DNA of 64,000 bases, from the NCBI GenBank assembly GCA_963576725.1, contig OY755240.1, positions 61,690,633 through 61,754,632 on the forward strand, in the 5' to 3' direction. The notes below the pieces were generated by a model. The model was not told where the DNA came from. It was given only the letters and a program-made list of their open reading frames with translations, and did no database searches. This DNA comes from Azorinus chamasolen. Taxonomy: Eukaryota; Mollusca; Bivalvia; Cardiida; Solecurtidae. Below are positions 40,212 through 55,108 of the stretch, piece by piece. A program made the translations under genes and the position numbers. How positions within the stretch are numbered: position 1 is the first letter of the stretch; every line of letters begins with the position of its first letter.

Positions 40212-43200
40212 GGGTGTGAAGTTAGTTACTTATTCCTGGTTCCTTATTGAGAATAACGAAAATAATTGAATAAATAACTGGGTGTGAAGTTAGCTACTTA
40301 TTCCCGGTTCGTTATTCAAAATAACGAAACTAATTGAATAAGTAACTGGATGTGACGTTAGCTACTTATTCCCGGTTCGTTATTCAAAATAACGAAAATA
40401 ATTGAATAAGTAACGGGATGTGAAGTTAGCTACTTATTCCCGGTTCGTTATTCACAAAAAAGAAAATAATCGAATAAGTAACGGGATGTGAAGTTAGCTA
40501 CTTATTCCCGGTTCGTTATTCACAAAAACGAAAATAATCGAATAAGTAACGGGATGTGAAGTTAGCTACTTATTCCCGGTTCGTTATTCAAAATAACGAA
40601 AATAATTGAATAAGTAACGGGATGTGAAGTTAGCTACTTATTCCCGGTTCGTTATTCAGAATAATGAAAATAATCGAATAAGTAACTGGATGTGAAGTTA
40701 GCTACTTATTCCCGGTTCGTTATTCACAAAAACGAAAATAATTGAATAAGTAACGGGATGTGAAGTTAGCTACTTATTCCCGGTTCCTTATTCAAAATAA
40801 TGAAAATAATTGAATAAGTAACAGGATGTGAAGTTAGCTACTTATTCCCGTTTCGTTATTCAGAATAACGAAAATAATCGAATAAGTAACGGGATGTGAA
40901 GTTAGCTACTTATTCCCGGTTCGTTATCCACAAAAACGAAAATAATCGAATAAGTAACGGGATGTGAAGTTAGCTACTTATTCCCGGTTCGTTATTCGGA
41001 ACAACGAAAATAATCGAATAAGTAACGGGATGTGAAGTTAGCTACTTATTCCCGGTTCGTTATTCAGAAAAACGAAAATAATCGAATAAGTAACGGGATG
41101 TGAAGTTAGCTACTTATTCCCGGTTCGTTATTCACAAAAACGAAAATAGTCGAATAAGTAACGGGATGTGAAGTTAGCTACTTATTCCCGGTTCGTTATT
41201 CAGAACAACGAAAATAATTGAATAAGTAACGGGATGTGAAGTTAGCTACTTATTCCCGGTTCGTTATTCAGAATAACGAAAATAGTCGAATAAGTAACGG
41301 TATGTGAAGTTAGCTACCTATTCCCGGTTCGTTATTCACAAAAACGAAAATAATCGAATAAGTAACTGGATGTGAAGTTAGCTACTTATTCCCGGTTCCT
41401 TATTCAAAATAATGAAAATAATTGAATAAGTAACGGGATGTGAAGTTAGCTACTTATTCCCGGTTCGTTATTCAGAATAATGAAAATAATCGAATAAGTC
41501 ACGGGATGTGAAGTTAGCTACTTATTCCCGGTTCGTTATTCACAAAAACGAAAATAATCGAATAAGTAACGGAATGTGAAGTTAGCTACTTATTCCCGGT
41601 TCCTTATTCACAAAAACGAAAATATCGAATAAGTAACGGGATGTGAAGTTAGCTACTTATTCCCGGTTCGTTATTCACAAAAACGAAAATAATCGAATTA
41701 GTAACTGGATGTGAAGTTAGCTACTTATTCCCGGTTCCTTATTCCAAATAATGAAAATAATTGAATAAGTAACGGGATGTGAAGTTAGCTACTTATTCCC
41801 GGTTCGTTATTCAGAATAACGAAAATAATCCAATAAGTAACGGGATGTGAAGTTAGCTACTTATTCCCGGTTCGTTATTCACAAAAAGGAAAATAATCGA
41901 ATAAGTAACGGGATGTGAAGTTAGCTACTTATTCCCGGTTCGTTATTCACAAAAACGAAAATAATTGAATAAGTAACGGGATGTGAAGTTAGCTACTTAT
42001 TCCCGGTTCGTTATTCAGAATAACGAAAATAATCGAATAAGTAACGGGATGTGAAGTTAGCTACTTATTCCCGGTTCCTTATTCACAAAAACGAAAATAA
42101 TCGAATAAGTAACGGGATGTGAAGTTAGCTACTTATTCCCGGTTCCTTATTCACAAAAACGAAACTATCGAATAAGTAACGGGATGTGAAGTTAGCTACT
42201 TATTCCCGGTTCGTTATCCACAAAAACGAATATAATCGAATAAGTAACGGGATGTGAAGTTAGCTATTTATTCCCGGTTCGTTATTCGGAACAACGAAAA
42301 TAATGGAATAAGTAACGGGATGTGAAGTTAGCTACTTATTCCCGGTTCGTTATTCAGAAAAACGAAAATAATCGAATAAGTAACGGGATGTGAAGTTAGC
42401 TACTTATTCCCGGTTCGTTATTCACAAAAACGAAAATAGTCGAATAAGTAACGGGATGTGAAGTTAGCTACTTATTCCCGGTTCGTTATTCAGAACAACG
42501 AAAATAATTGAATAAGTAACGGGATGTGAAGTTAGCTACTTATTCCCGGTTCGTTATTCAGAATAACGAAAATAGTCGAATAAGTAACGGTATGTGAAGT
42601 TAGCTACTTATTCCCGGTTCCTTATTCACAAAAACGAAACTATCGAATAAGTAACGGGATGTGAAGTTAGCTACTTATTCCCGGTTCGTTATCCACAAAA
42701 ACGAATATAATCGAATAAGTAACGGGATGTGAAGTTAGCTATTTATTCCCGGTTCGTTATTCGGAACAACGAAAATAATCGAATAAGTAACGGGATGTGA
42801 AGTTAGCTACTTATTCCCGGTTCGTTATTCACAAAAACGAAAATAATCGAATAAGTAACGGGATGTGAAGTTAGCTACTTATTCCCGGTTCGTTATTCAC
42901 AAAAACGAAAATAGTCGAATAAGTAACGGGATGTGAAGTTAGCTACTTATTCCCGGTTCGTTATTCAGAACAACGAAAATAATTGAATAAGTAACGGGAT
43001 GTGAAGTTAGCTACTTATTCCCGGTTCGTTATTCAGAATAACGAAAATAGTCGAATAAGTAACGGTATGTGAAGTTAGCTACCTATTCCCGGTTCGTTAT
43101 TCACAAAAACGAAAATAATCGAATAAGTAACTGGATGTGAAGTTAGCTACTTATTCCCGGTTCCTTATTCAAAATAATGAAAATAATTGAATAAGTAACG

Positions 43201-46200
43201 GGATGTGAAGTTAGCTACTTATTCCCGGTTCGTTATTCAGAATAATGAAAATAATCGAATAAGTCACGGGATGTGAAGTTAGCTACTTATTCCCGGTTCG
43301 TTATTCACAAAAACGAAAATAATCGAATAAGTAACGGAATGTGAAGTTAGCTACTTATTCCCGGTTCCTTATTCACAAAAACGAAAATATCGAATAAGTA
43401 ACGGGATGTGAAGTTAGCTACTTATTCCCGGTTCGTTATTCACAAAAACGAAAATAATCGAATTAGTAACTGGATGTGAAGTTAGCTACTTATTCCCGGT
43501 TCCTTATTCCAAATAATGAAAATAATTGAATAAGTAACGGGATGTGAAGTTAGCTACTTATTCCCGGTTCGTTATTCAGAATAACGAAAATAATCGAATA
43601 AGTAACGGGATGTGAAGTTAGCTACTTATTCCCGGTTCGTTATTCACAAAAACGAAAATAATCGAATAAGTAACGGGATGTGAAGTTAGCTACTTATTCC
43701 CGGTTCCTTATTCACAAAAACGAAAATATCGAATAAGTAACGGGATGTGAAGTTAGCTACTTATTCCCGGTTCGTTATTCACAAAAACGAAAATAATCGA
43801 ATAAGTAACGGGATGTGAAGTTAGCTACTTATTCCCGGTTCGTTATTCGGAACAACGAAAATAATCGAATAAGTAACGGGATGTGAAGTTAGCTACTTAT
43901 TCCCGGTTCGTTATTCAGAACAACGAAAATAATCGAATAAGTAACGGGATGTGAAGTTAGCTACTTATTCCCGGTTCGTTATTCAGAATAACGAAAATAG
44001 TCGAATAAGTAACGGGATGTGAAGTTAGCTACTTATTCCCGGTTCGTTATTCAGAATAACGAAAATAGTCGAATAAGTAACGGGATGTGAAGTTAACTAC
44101 CTATTCCCGGTTCGTTATTCACAAAAACGAAAATAATCGAATAAGTAACTGGAGGTGAAGTTAGCTACTTATTCCCGGTTCCTTATTCAAAATAATGAAA
44201 ATAATCGAATAAGTAACGGGATGTGAAGTTAGCTACTTATTCCCGGTTCGTTATTCAGAATAATGAAAATAATCGAATAAGTAACGGGATGTGAAGTTAG
44301 CTACTTATTCCCGGTTCGTTATTCACAAAAACGAAAATAATCGAATAAGTAACGGGATGTGAAGTTAGCTACTTATTCCCGGTTCCTTATTCACAAAAAC
44401 GAAAATATCGAATAAGTAACGGGATGTGAAGTTAGCTACTTATTCCCGGTTCGTTATTCAGAACAACGAAAATAATCGAATAAGTAACGGGATGTGAAGT
44501 TAGCTACTTATTCCCGGTTCGTTATTCAGAATAACGAAAATAGTCGAATAAGTAACGGGATGTGAAGTTAGCTACCTATTCCCGGTTCGTTATTCAGAAT
44601 AACGAAAATAATCGAATAAGTAACGGGATGTGAAGTTAGCTACTTATTCCCGGTTCCTTATTCAAAATAATGAAAATAATTGAATAAGTAATGGGATGTG
44701 AAGTTAGCTACTTATTCCCGGTTCGTTATTCAGAATAACGAAAATAGTCGAATAAGTAACGGGATGTGAAGTTAGCTACTTATTCCCGGTTCGTTATTCA
44801 GAATAACGAAAATAGTCGAATAAGTAACGGGATGTGAAGTTAACTACCTATTCCCGGTTCGTTATTCACAAAAACGAAAATAATCGAATAAGTAACTGGA
44901 TGTGAAGTTAGCTACTTATTCCCGGTTCCTTATTCAAAATAATGAAAATAATTGAATAAGTAACGGGATGTGAAGTTAGCTACTTATTCCCGGTTCGTTA
45001 TTCAGAATAATGAAAATAATCGAATAAGTAACGGGATGTGAAGTTAGCTACTTATTCCCGGTTCGTTATTCACAAAAACGAAAATAATCGAATAAGTAAC
45101 GGGATGTGAAGTTAGCTACTTATTCCCGGTTCCTTATTCACAAAAACGAAAATATCGAATAAGTAACGGGATGTGAAGTTAGCTACTTATTCCCGGTTCG
45201 TTATTCAGAACAACGAAAATAATCGAATAAGTAACGGGATGTGAAGTTAGCTACTTATTCCCGGTTCGTTATTCAGAATAACGAAAATAGTCGAATAAGT
45301 AACGGGATGTGAAGTTAGCTACCTATTCCCGGTTCGTTATTCAGAATAACGAAAATAATCGAATAAGTAACGGTATGTGAAGTTAGCTACTTATTCCCGG
45401 TTCCTTATTCAAAATAATGAAAATAATTGAATAAGTAATGGGATGTGAAGTTAGCTACTTATTCCCGGTTCGTTATTCAGAATAACGAAAATAGTCGAAT
45501 AAGTAACGGTATGTGAAGTTAGCTACCTATTCCCGGTTCGTTATTCACAAAAACGAAAATAATCGAATAAGTAACTGGATGTGAAGTTAGCTACTTATTC
45601 CCGGTTCCTTATTCAAAATAATGAAAATAATTGAATAAGTAACGGGATGTGAAGTTAGCTACTTATTCCCGGTTCGTTATTCAGAATAATGAAAATAATC
45701 GAATAAGTCACGGGATGTGAAGTTAGCTACTTATTCCCGGTTCGTTATTCACAAAAACGAAAATAATCGAATAAGTAACGGAATGTGAAGTTAGCTACTT
45801 ATTCCCGGTTCCTTATTCACAAAAACGAAAATATCGAATAAGTAACGGGATGTGAAGTTAGCTACTTATTCCCGGTTCGTTATTCACAAAAACGAAAATA
45901 ATCGAATAAGTAACTGGATGTGAAGTTAGCTACTTATTCCCGGTTCCTTATTCCAAATAATGAAAATAATTGAATAAGTAACGGGATGTGAAGTTAGCTA
46001 CTTATTCCCGGTTCGTTATTCAGAATAACGAAAATAATCGAATAAGTAACGGGATGTGAAGTTAGCTACTTATTCCCGGTTCGTTATTCACAAAAACGAA
46101 AATAATCGAATAAGTAACGGGATGTGAAGTTAGCTACTTATTCCCGGTTCCTTATTCACAAAAACGAAAATATCGAATAAGTAACGGGATGTGAAGTTAG

Positions 46201-49200
46201 CTACTTATTCCCGGTTCGTTATTCACAAAAACGAAAATAATCGAATAAGTAACGGGATGTGAAGTTAGCTACTTATTCCCGGTTCGTTATTCGGAACAAC
46301 GAAAATAATCGAATAAGTAACGGGATGTGAAGTTAGCTACTTATTCCCGGTTCGTTATTCAGAACAACGAAAATAATCGAATAAGTAACGGGGTGTGAAG
46401 TTAGCTACTTATTCCCGGTTCGTTATTCAGAATAACGAAAATAGTCGAATAAGTAACGGGATGTGAAGTTAACTACCTATTCCCGGTTCGTTATTCACAA
46501 AAACGAAAATAATCGAATAAGTAACTGGATGTGAAGTTAGCTACTTATTCCCGGTTCCTTATTCAAAATAATGAAAATAATTGAATAAGTAACGGAATGT
46601 GAAGTTAGCTACTTATTCCCGGTTCGTTATTCAGAATAATGAAAATAATCGAATAAGTAACGGGATGTGAAGTTAGCTACTTATTCCCGGTTCGTTATTC
46701 AGAAAAACGAAAATAATCGAATAAGTAACGGGATGTGAAGTTAGCTACTTATTCCCGGTTCGTTATTCAGAATAACGAAAATAGTCGAATAAGTAACGGG
46801 ATGTGAAGTTAACTACCTATTCCCGGTTCGTTATTCACAAAAACGAAAATAATCGAATAAGTAACTGGATGTGAAGTTAGCTACTTATTCCCGGTTCCTT
46901 ATTCAAAATAATGAAAATAATTGAATAAGTAACGGGATGTGAAGTTAGCTACTTATTCCCGGTTCGTTATTCAGAATAATGAAAATAATCGAATAAGTAA
47001 CGGGATGTGAAGTTAGCTACTTATTCCCGGTTCGTTATTCACAAAAACGAAAATAATCGAATAAGTAACGGGATGTGAAGTTAGCTACTTATTCCCGGTT
47101 CCTTATTCACAAAAACGAAAATATCGAATAAGTAACGGGATGTGAAGTTAGCTACTTATTCCCGTTTCGTTATTCAGAACAACGAAAATAATCGAATAAG
47201 TAACGGGATGTGAAGTTAGCTACTTATTCCCGGTTCGTTATTCAGAATAACGAAAATAGTCGAATAAGTAACGGGATGTGAAGTTAGCTACTTATTCCCG
47301 GTTAGTTATTCAGAATAACGAAAATAATCGAATAAGTAACGGGATGTGAAGTTAGCTACTTATTCCCGGTTCCTTATTCAAAATAATGAAAATAATTGAA
47401 TAAGTAATGGGATGTGAAGTTAGCTACTTATTCCCGGTTCGTTATTCAGAATAACGAAAATAGTCGAATAAGTAACGGTATGTGAAGTTAGCTACCTATT
47501 CCCGGTTCGTTATTCACAAAAACGAAAATAATCGAATAAGTAACTGGATGTGAAGTTAGCTACTTATTCCCGGTTCCTTATTCAAAATAATGAAAATAAT
47601 TGAATAAGTAACGGGATGTGAAGTTAGCTACTTATTCCCGGTTCGTTATTCAGAATAATGAAAATAATCGAATAAGTCACGGGATGTGAAGTTAGCTACT
47701 TATTCCCGGTTCGTTATTCACAAAAACGAAAATAATCGAATAAGTAACGGAATGTGAAGTTAGCTACTTATTCCCGGTTCCTTATTCACAAAAACGAAAA
47801 TATCGAATAAGTAACGGGATGTGAAGTTAGCTACTTATTCCCGGTTCGTTATTCACAAAAACGAAAATAATCGAATAAGTAACGGGATGTGAAGTTAGCT
47901 ACTTATTCCCGGTTCCTTATTCACAAAAACGAAAATATCGAATAAGTAACGGGATGTGAAGTTAGCTACTTATTCCCGGTTCGTTATTCAGAACAACGAA
48001 AATAATCGAATAAGTAACGGGATGTGAAGTTAGCTACTTATTCCCGGTTCGTTATTCAGAATAACGAAAATAGTCGAATAAGTAACGGGATGTGAAGTTA
48101 GCTACCTATTCCCGGTTCGTTATTCAGAATAACGAAAATAATCGAATAAGTAACGGGATGTGAAGTTAGCTACTTATTCCCGGTTCCTTATTCAAAATAA
48201 TGAAAATAATTGAATAAGTAATGGGATGTGAAGTTAGCTACTTATTCCCGGTTCGTTATTCAGAATAACGAAAATAGTCGAATAAGTAACGGGATGTGAA
48301 GTTAGCTACTTATTCCCGGTTCGTTATTCAGAATAACGAAAATAGTCGAATAAGTAACGGGATGTGAAGTTAACTACCTATTCCCGGTTCGTTATTCACA
48401 AAAACGAAAATAATCGAATAAGTAACTGGATGTGAAGTTAGCTACTTATTCCCGGTTCCTTATTCAAAATAATGAAAATAATTGAATAAGTAACGGGATG
48501 TGAAGTTAGCTACTTATTCCCGGTTCGTTATTCAGAATAATGAAAATAATCGAATAAGTAACGGGATGTGAAGTTAGCTACTTATTCCCGGTTCGTTATT
48601 CACAAAAACGAAAATAATCGAATAAGTAACGGGATGTGAAGTTAGCTACTTATTCCCGGTTCCTTATTCACAAAAACGAAAATATCGAATAAGTAACGGG
48701 ATGTGAAGTTAGCTACTTATTCCCGGTTCGTTATTCAGAACAACGAAAATAATCGAATAAGTAACGGGATGTGAAGTTAGCTACTTATTCCCGGTTCGTT
48801 ATTCAGAATAACGAAAATAGTCGAATAAGTAACGGGATGTGAAGTTAGCTACCTATTCCCGGTTCGTTATTCAGAATAACGAAAATAATCGAATAAGTAA
48901 CGGTATGTGAAGTTAGCTACTTATTCCCGGTTCCTTATTCAAAATAATGAAAATAATTGAATAAGTAATGGGATGTGAAGTTAGCTACTTATTCCCGGAT
49001 CGTTATTCAGAATAACGAAAATAGTCGAATAAGTAACGGTATGTGAAGTTAGCTACCTATTCCCGGTTCGTTATTCACAAAAACGAAAATAATCGAATAA
49101 GTAACTGGATGTGAAGTTAGCTACTTATTCCCGGTTCCTTATTCAAAATAATGAAAATAATTGAATAAGTAACGGGATGTGAAGTTAGCTACTTATTCCC

Positions 49201-52200
49201 GGTTCGTTATTCAGAATAATGAAAATAATCGAATAAGTCACGGGATGTGAAGTTAGCTACTTATTCCCGGTTCGTTATTCACAAAAACGAAAATAATCGA
49301 ATAAGTAACGGAATGTGAAGTTAGCTACTTATTCCCGGTTCCTTATTCACAAAAGCGAAAATATCGAATAAGTAACGGGATGTGAAGTTAGCTACTTATT
49401 CCCGGTTCGTTATTCACAAAAACGAAAATAATCGAATAAGTAACTGGATGTGAAGTTAGCTACTTATTCCCGGTTCCTTATTCCAAATAATGAAAATAAT
49501 TGAATAAGTAACGGGATGTGAAGTTAGCTACTTATTCCCGGTTCGTTATTCAGAATAACGAAAATAATCGAATAAGTAACGGGATGTGAAGTTAGCTACT
49601 TATTCCCGGTTCGTTATTCACAAAAACGAAAATAATCGAATAAGTAACGGGATGTGAAGTTAGCTACTTATTCCCGGTTCCTTATTCACAAAAACGAAAA
49701 TATCGAATAAGTAACGGGATGTGAAGTTAGCTACTTATTCCCGGTTCGTTATTCACAAAAACGAAAATAATCGAATAAGTAACGGGATGTGAAGTTAGCT
49801 ACTTATTCCCGGTTCGTTATTCGGAACAACGAAAATAATCGAATAAGTAACGGGATGTGAAGTTAGCTACTTATTCCCGGTTCGTTATTCAGAACAACGA
49901 AAATAATCGAATAAGTAACGGGGTGTGAAGTTAGCTACTTATTCCCGGTTCGTTATTCAGAATAACGAAAATAGTCGAATAAGTAACGGGATGTGAAGTT
50001 AACTACCTATTCCCGGTTCGTTATTCACAAAAACGAAAATAATCGAATAAGTAACTGGATGTGAAGTTAGCTACTTATTCCCGGTTCCTTATTCAAAATA
50101 ATGAAAATAATTGAATAAGTAACGGAATGTGAAGTTAGCTACTTATTCCCGGTTCGTTATTCAGAATAATGAAAATAATCGAATAAGTAACGGGATGTGA
50201 AGTTAGCTACTTATTCCCGGTTCGTTATTCAGAAAAACGAAAATAATCGAATAAGTAACGGGATGTGAAGTTAGCTACTTATTCCCGGTTCGTTATTCAG
50301 AATAACGAAAATAGTCGAATAAGTAACGGGATGTGAAGTTAACTACCTATTCCCGGTTCGTTATTCACAAAAACGAAAATAATCGAATAAGTAACTGGAT
50401 GTGAAGTTAGCTACTTATTCCCGGTTCCTTATTCAAAATAATGAAAATAATTGAATAAGTAACGGGATGTGAAGTTAGCTACTTATTCCCGGTTCGTTAT
50501 TCAGAATAATGAAAATAATCGAATAAGTAACGGGATGTGAAGTTAGCTACTTATTCCCGGTTCGTTATTCACAAAAACGAAAATAATCGAATAAGTAACG
50601 GGATGTGAAGTTAGCTACTTATTCCCGGTTCCTTATTCACAAAAACGAAAATATCGAATAAGTAACGGGATGTGAAGTTAGCTACTTATTCCCGTTTCGT
50701 TATTCAGAACAACGAAAATAATCGAATAAGTAACGGGATGTGAAGTTAGCTACTTATTCCCGGTTCGTTATTCAGAATAACGAAAATAGTCGAATAAGTA
50801 ACGGGATGTGAAGTTAGCTACTTATTCCCGGTTAGTTATTCAGAATAACGAAAATAATCGAATAAGTAACGGGATGTGAAGTTAGCTACTTATTCCCGGT
50901 TCCTTATTCAAAATAATGAAAATAATTGAATAAGTAATGGGATGTGAAGTTAGCTACTTATTCCCGGTTCGTTATTCAGAATAACGAAAATAGTCGAATA
51001 AGTAACGGTATGTGAAGTTAGCTACCTATTCCCGGTTCGTTATTCACAAAAACGAAAATAATCGAATAAGTAACTGGATGTGAAGTTAGCTACTTATTCC
51101 CGGTTCCTTATTCAAAATAATGAAAATAATTGAATAAGTAACGGGATGTGAAGTTAGCTACTTATTCCCGGTTCGTTATTCAGAATAATGAAAATAATCG
51201 AATAAGTCACGGGATGTGAAGTTAGCTACTTATTCCCGGTTCGTTATTCACAAAAACGAAAATAATCGAATAAGTAACGGAATGTGAAGTTAGCTACTTA
51301 TTCCCGGTTCCTTATTCACAAAAACGAAAATATCGAATAAGTAACGGGATGTGAAGTTAGCTACTTATTCCCGGTTCGTTATTCACAAAAACGAAAATAA
51401 TCGAATTAGTAACTGGATGTGAAGTTAGCTACTTATTCCCGGTTCCTTATTCCAAATAATGAAAATAATTGAATAAGTAACGGGATGTGAAGTTAGCTAC
51501 TTATTCCCGGTTCGTTATTCAGAATAACGAAAATAATCGAATAAGTAACGGGATGTGAAGTTAGCTACTTATTCCCGGTTCGTTATTCACAAAAACGAAA
51601 ATAATCGAATAAGTAACTGGATGTGAAGTTAGCTACTTATTCCCGGTTCCTTATTCCAAATAATGAAAATAATTGAATAAGTAACGGGATGTGAAGTTAG
51701 CTACTTATTCCCGGTTCGTTATTCAGAATAACGAAAATAATCGAATAAGTAACGGGATGTGAAGTTAGCTACTTATTCCCGGTTCGTTATTCACAAAAAC
51801 GAAAATAATCGAATAAGTAACGGGATGTGAAGTTAGCTACTTATTCCCGGTTCCTTATTCAAAATAATGAAAATAATTGAATAAGTAACGGGATGTGAAG
51901 TTAGCTACTTATTCCCGGTTCGTTATTCAGAATAATGAAAATAATCGAATAAGTAACGGGATGTGAAGTTAGCTACTTATTCCCGGTTCCTTATTCACAA
52001 AAACGAAAATATCGAATAAGTAACGGGATGTGAAGTTAGCTACTTATTCCCGGTTCGTTATTCACAAAAACGAAAATAATCGAATAAGTAACGGGATGTG
52101 AAGTTAGCTACTTATTCCCGGTTCGTTATTCAGAACAACGAAAATAATCGAATAAGTAACGGGATGTGAAGTTAGCTACTTATTCCCGGTTCGTTATTCA

Positions 52201-55020
52201 GAACAACGAAAATAATCGAATAAGTAACGGGATGTGAAGTTAGCTACTTATTCCCGGTTCGTTATTCAGAATAACGAAAATAGTCGAATAAGTAACGGGA
52301 TGTGAAGTTAGCTACTTATTCCCGGTTCGTTATTCAGAATAACGAAAATAGTCGAATAAGTAACGGGATGTGAAGTTAGCTACTTATTCCCGGTTCGTTA
52401 TTCAGAATAACGAAAATAGTCGAATAAGTAACGGGATGTGAAGTTAACTACCTATTCCCGGTTCGTTATTCACAAAAACGAAAATAATCGAATAAGTAAC
52501 TGGAGGTGAAGTTAGCTACTTATTCCCGGTTCCTTATTCAAAATAATGAAAATAATCGAATAAGTAACGGGATGTGAAGTTAGCTACTTATTCCCGGTTC
52601 GTTATTCAGAATAATGAAAATAATCGAATAAGTAACGGGATGTGAAGTTAGCTACTTATTCCCGGTTCGTTATTCACAAAAACGAAAATAATCGAATAAG
52701 TAACGGGATGTGAAGTTAGCTACTTATTCCCGGTTCCTTATTCACAAAAACGAAAATATCGAATAAGTAACGGGATGTGAAGTTAGCTACTTATTCCCGG
52801 TTCGTTATTCAGAACAACGAAAATAATCGAATAAGTAACGGGATGTGAAGTTAGCTACTTATTCCCGGTTCGTTATTCAGAATAACGAAAATAGTCGAAT
52901 AAGTAACGGGATGTGAAGTTAGCTACCTATTCCCGGTTCGTTATTCAGAATAACGAAAATAATCGAATAAGTAACGGGATGTGAAGTTAGCTACTTATTC
53001 CCGGTTCCTTATTCAAAATAATGAAAATAATTGAATAAGTAATGGGATGTGAAGTTAGCTACTTATTCCCGGTTCGTTATTCAGAATAACGAAAATAGTC
53101 GAATAAGTAACGGGATGTGAAGTTAGCTACTTATTCCCGGTTCGTTATTCAGAATAACGAAAATAGTCGAATAAGTAACGGGATGTGAAGTTAACTACCT
53201 ATTCCCGGTTCGTTATTCACAAAAACGAAAATAATCGAATAAGTAACTGGATGTGAAGTTAGCTACTTATTCCCGGTTCCTTATTCAAAATAATGAAAAT
53301 AATTGAATAAGTAACGGGATGTGAAGTTAGCTACTTATTCCCGGTTCGTTATTCAGAATAATGAAAATAATCGAATAAGTAACGGGATGTGAAGTTAGCT
53401 ACTTATTCCCGGTTCGTTATTCACAAAAACGAAAATAATCGAATAAGTAACGGGATGTGAAGTTAGCTACTTATTCCCGGTTCCTTATTCACAAAAACGA
53501 AAATATCGAATAAGTAACGGGATGTGAAGTTAGCTACTTATTCCCGGTTCGTTATTCAGAATAACGAAAATAATCGAATAAGTAACGGGATGTGAAGTTA
53601 GCTACTTATTCCCGGTTCGTTATTCACAAAAACGAAAATAATCGAATAAGTAACGGGATGTGAAGTTAGCTACTTATTCCCGGTTCCTTATTCAAAATAA
53701 TGAAAATAATTGAATAAGTAACGGGATGTGAAGTTAGCTACTTATTCCCGGTTCGTTATTCAGAATAATGAAAATAATCGAATAAGTAACGGGATGTGAA
53801 GTTAGCTACTTATTCCCGGTTCCTTATTCACAAAAACGAAAATATCGAATAAGTAACGGGATGTGAAGTTAGCTACTTATTCCCGGTTCGTTATTCACAA
53901 AAACGAAAATAATCGAATAAGTAACGGGATGTGAAGTTAGCTACTTATTCCCGGTTCGTTATTCAGAACAACGAAAATAATCGAATAAGTAACGGGATGT
54001 GAAGTTAGCTACTTATTCCCGGTTCGTTATTCAGAACAACGAAAATAATCGAATAAGTAACGGGATGTGAAGTTAGCTACTTATTCCCGGTTCGTTATTC
54101 AGAATAACGAAAATAGTCGAATAAGTAACGGGATGTGAAGTTAACTACCTATTCCCGGTTCGTTATTCACAAAAACGAAAATAATCGAATAAGTAACTGG
54201 ATGTGAAGTTAGCTACTTATTCCCGGTTCCTTATTCAAAATAATGAAAATAATTGAATAAGTAACGGAATGTGAAGTTAGCTACTTATTCCCGGTTCGTT
54301 ATTCAGAATAATGAAAATAATCGAATAAGTAACGGGATGTGAAGTTAGCTACTTATTCCCGGTTCGTTATTCACAAAAACGAAAATAATCGAATAAGTAA
54401 CGGGATGTGAAGTTAGCTACTTATTCCCGGTTCCTTATTCACAAAAACGAAAATATCGAATAAGTAACGGGATGTGAAGTTAGCTACTTATTCCCGGTTC
54501 GTTATTCAGAACAACGAAAATAATCGAATAAGTAACGGGATGTGAAGTTAGCTACTTATTCCCGGTTCGTTAGTCAGAATAACGAAAATAGTCGAATAAG
54601 TAACGGGATGTGAAGTTAGCTACCTATTCCCGGTTCGTTATTCAGAATAACGAAAATAATCGAATAAGTAACGGGATGTGAAGTTAGCTACTTATTCCCG
54701 GTTCCTTATTCAAAATAATGAAAATAATTGAATAAGTAATGGAATGTGAAGTTAGCTACTTATTCCCGGTTCGTTATTCACAAAAACGAAAATAATCGAA
54801 TAAGTAACTGGATGTGAAGTTAGCTACTTATTCCCGGTTCGTTATTCAAAATAACGAAAATAATTGAATAAGTAACGGGATGTGAAGTTAGCTACTTATT
54901 CCCGGTTCGTTATTCAGAATAACGAATATAATTGAATAAGTAACTGAGTGTGAAGTTAGCTACTTATTCCCGGTTCGTTATTCACAAAAACGAAAACAGT
55001 CGAATAAGTAACGGAGTGTG
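40212..55020 (-). repeat. Satellite A', right arm (~218 copies, inverted)
   Basis: The complement of the left-arm unit: GTGAAGTTAGCTACTTATTC, CCGGTTCGTTATTC, a variable segment, AATAATCGAATAAGTAACGG. Variants in the segment (ACAAAAACG, AGAATAACG, AAAATAATG, GGAACAACG) occur in recurring order, showing higher-order structure. Some units are 66 bp (GAAAATATCGAA lacks two bases). There are no open frames. The arm is about 2.5 times the length of the left one. Confidence 0.95.
44270..51400 (-). repeat. 3,530-bp higher-order tandem duplication in right arm
   Basis: Rare variants recur exactly 3,530 bp apart: GGGTGTGAAG at 46391 and 49921, CCCGTTTCGT at 47161 and 50691, GTTAGTTATT at 47301 and 50831. 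Copy 1 spans about 44270-47800, copy 2 about 47800-51400. I noticed only a few single-base differences (e.g. CCCGGATCG at 48994 against CCCGGTTCG). About 52 satellite units per copy. Confidence 0.88.
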
Positions 55021-55108
55021 AAGTTAGCTACTTGTTTGCTATTGAACATTCACAATCCATTGAATGTCGAACTGGGAACAAGGAACAAGTAGCCAACTTC
55101 ACGGACAT
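55021..55108 (-). repeat. Right terminal module
   Basis: Complement of 28886-28973 with one mismatch. Ends GTAGCCAACTTCACGGACAT against the target duplication. The last satellite units before it carry the ACGGAGTG variant. Confidence 0.9.

Larger units (their letters stand above)
28886..55108. mobile_element. Giant foldback-like element, 26,223 bp
   Basis: The two ends are 88-bp inverted copies starting ATGTCCGTGAAGTTGGCTAC, with one mismatch, and both sit against the same 9-bp direct repeat. Inside, the 68-bp satellite runs in one orientation at 28974-35005 and in the opposite one at 40212-55020. The centre (35006-40211) holds a second satellite, a GATC-rich block and their inverted counterparts. 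No transposase-like frame was found inside; all frames are short and broken. Foldback elements elsewhere (FB in flies, TU in sea urchin) also have long terminal repeats built from tandem units. The size and complexity of this one are unusual. Family assignment (Mutator-like, from the 9-bp duplication) is inference. Confidence 0.82.

Noticed and set aside
28974..55020. Centromere or telomere array
   Set aside because: The array is bounded by transposon-like ends with a target duplication and normal repeat-rich DNA on both sides; the unit does not resemble a telomere repeat.
28886..55108. Pure assembly artefact (inverted duplication of one array)
   Set aside because: The arms differ in length, in variant order and in higher-order shift, and the 9-bp duplication lies outside both ends. 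An artefact would give matching arms. It cannot be fully excluded without reads.
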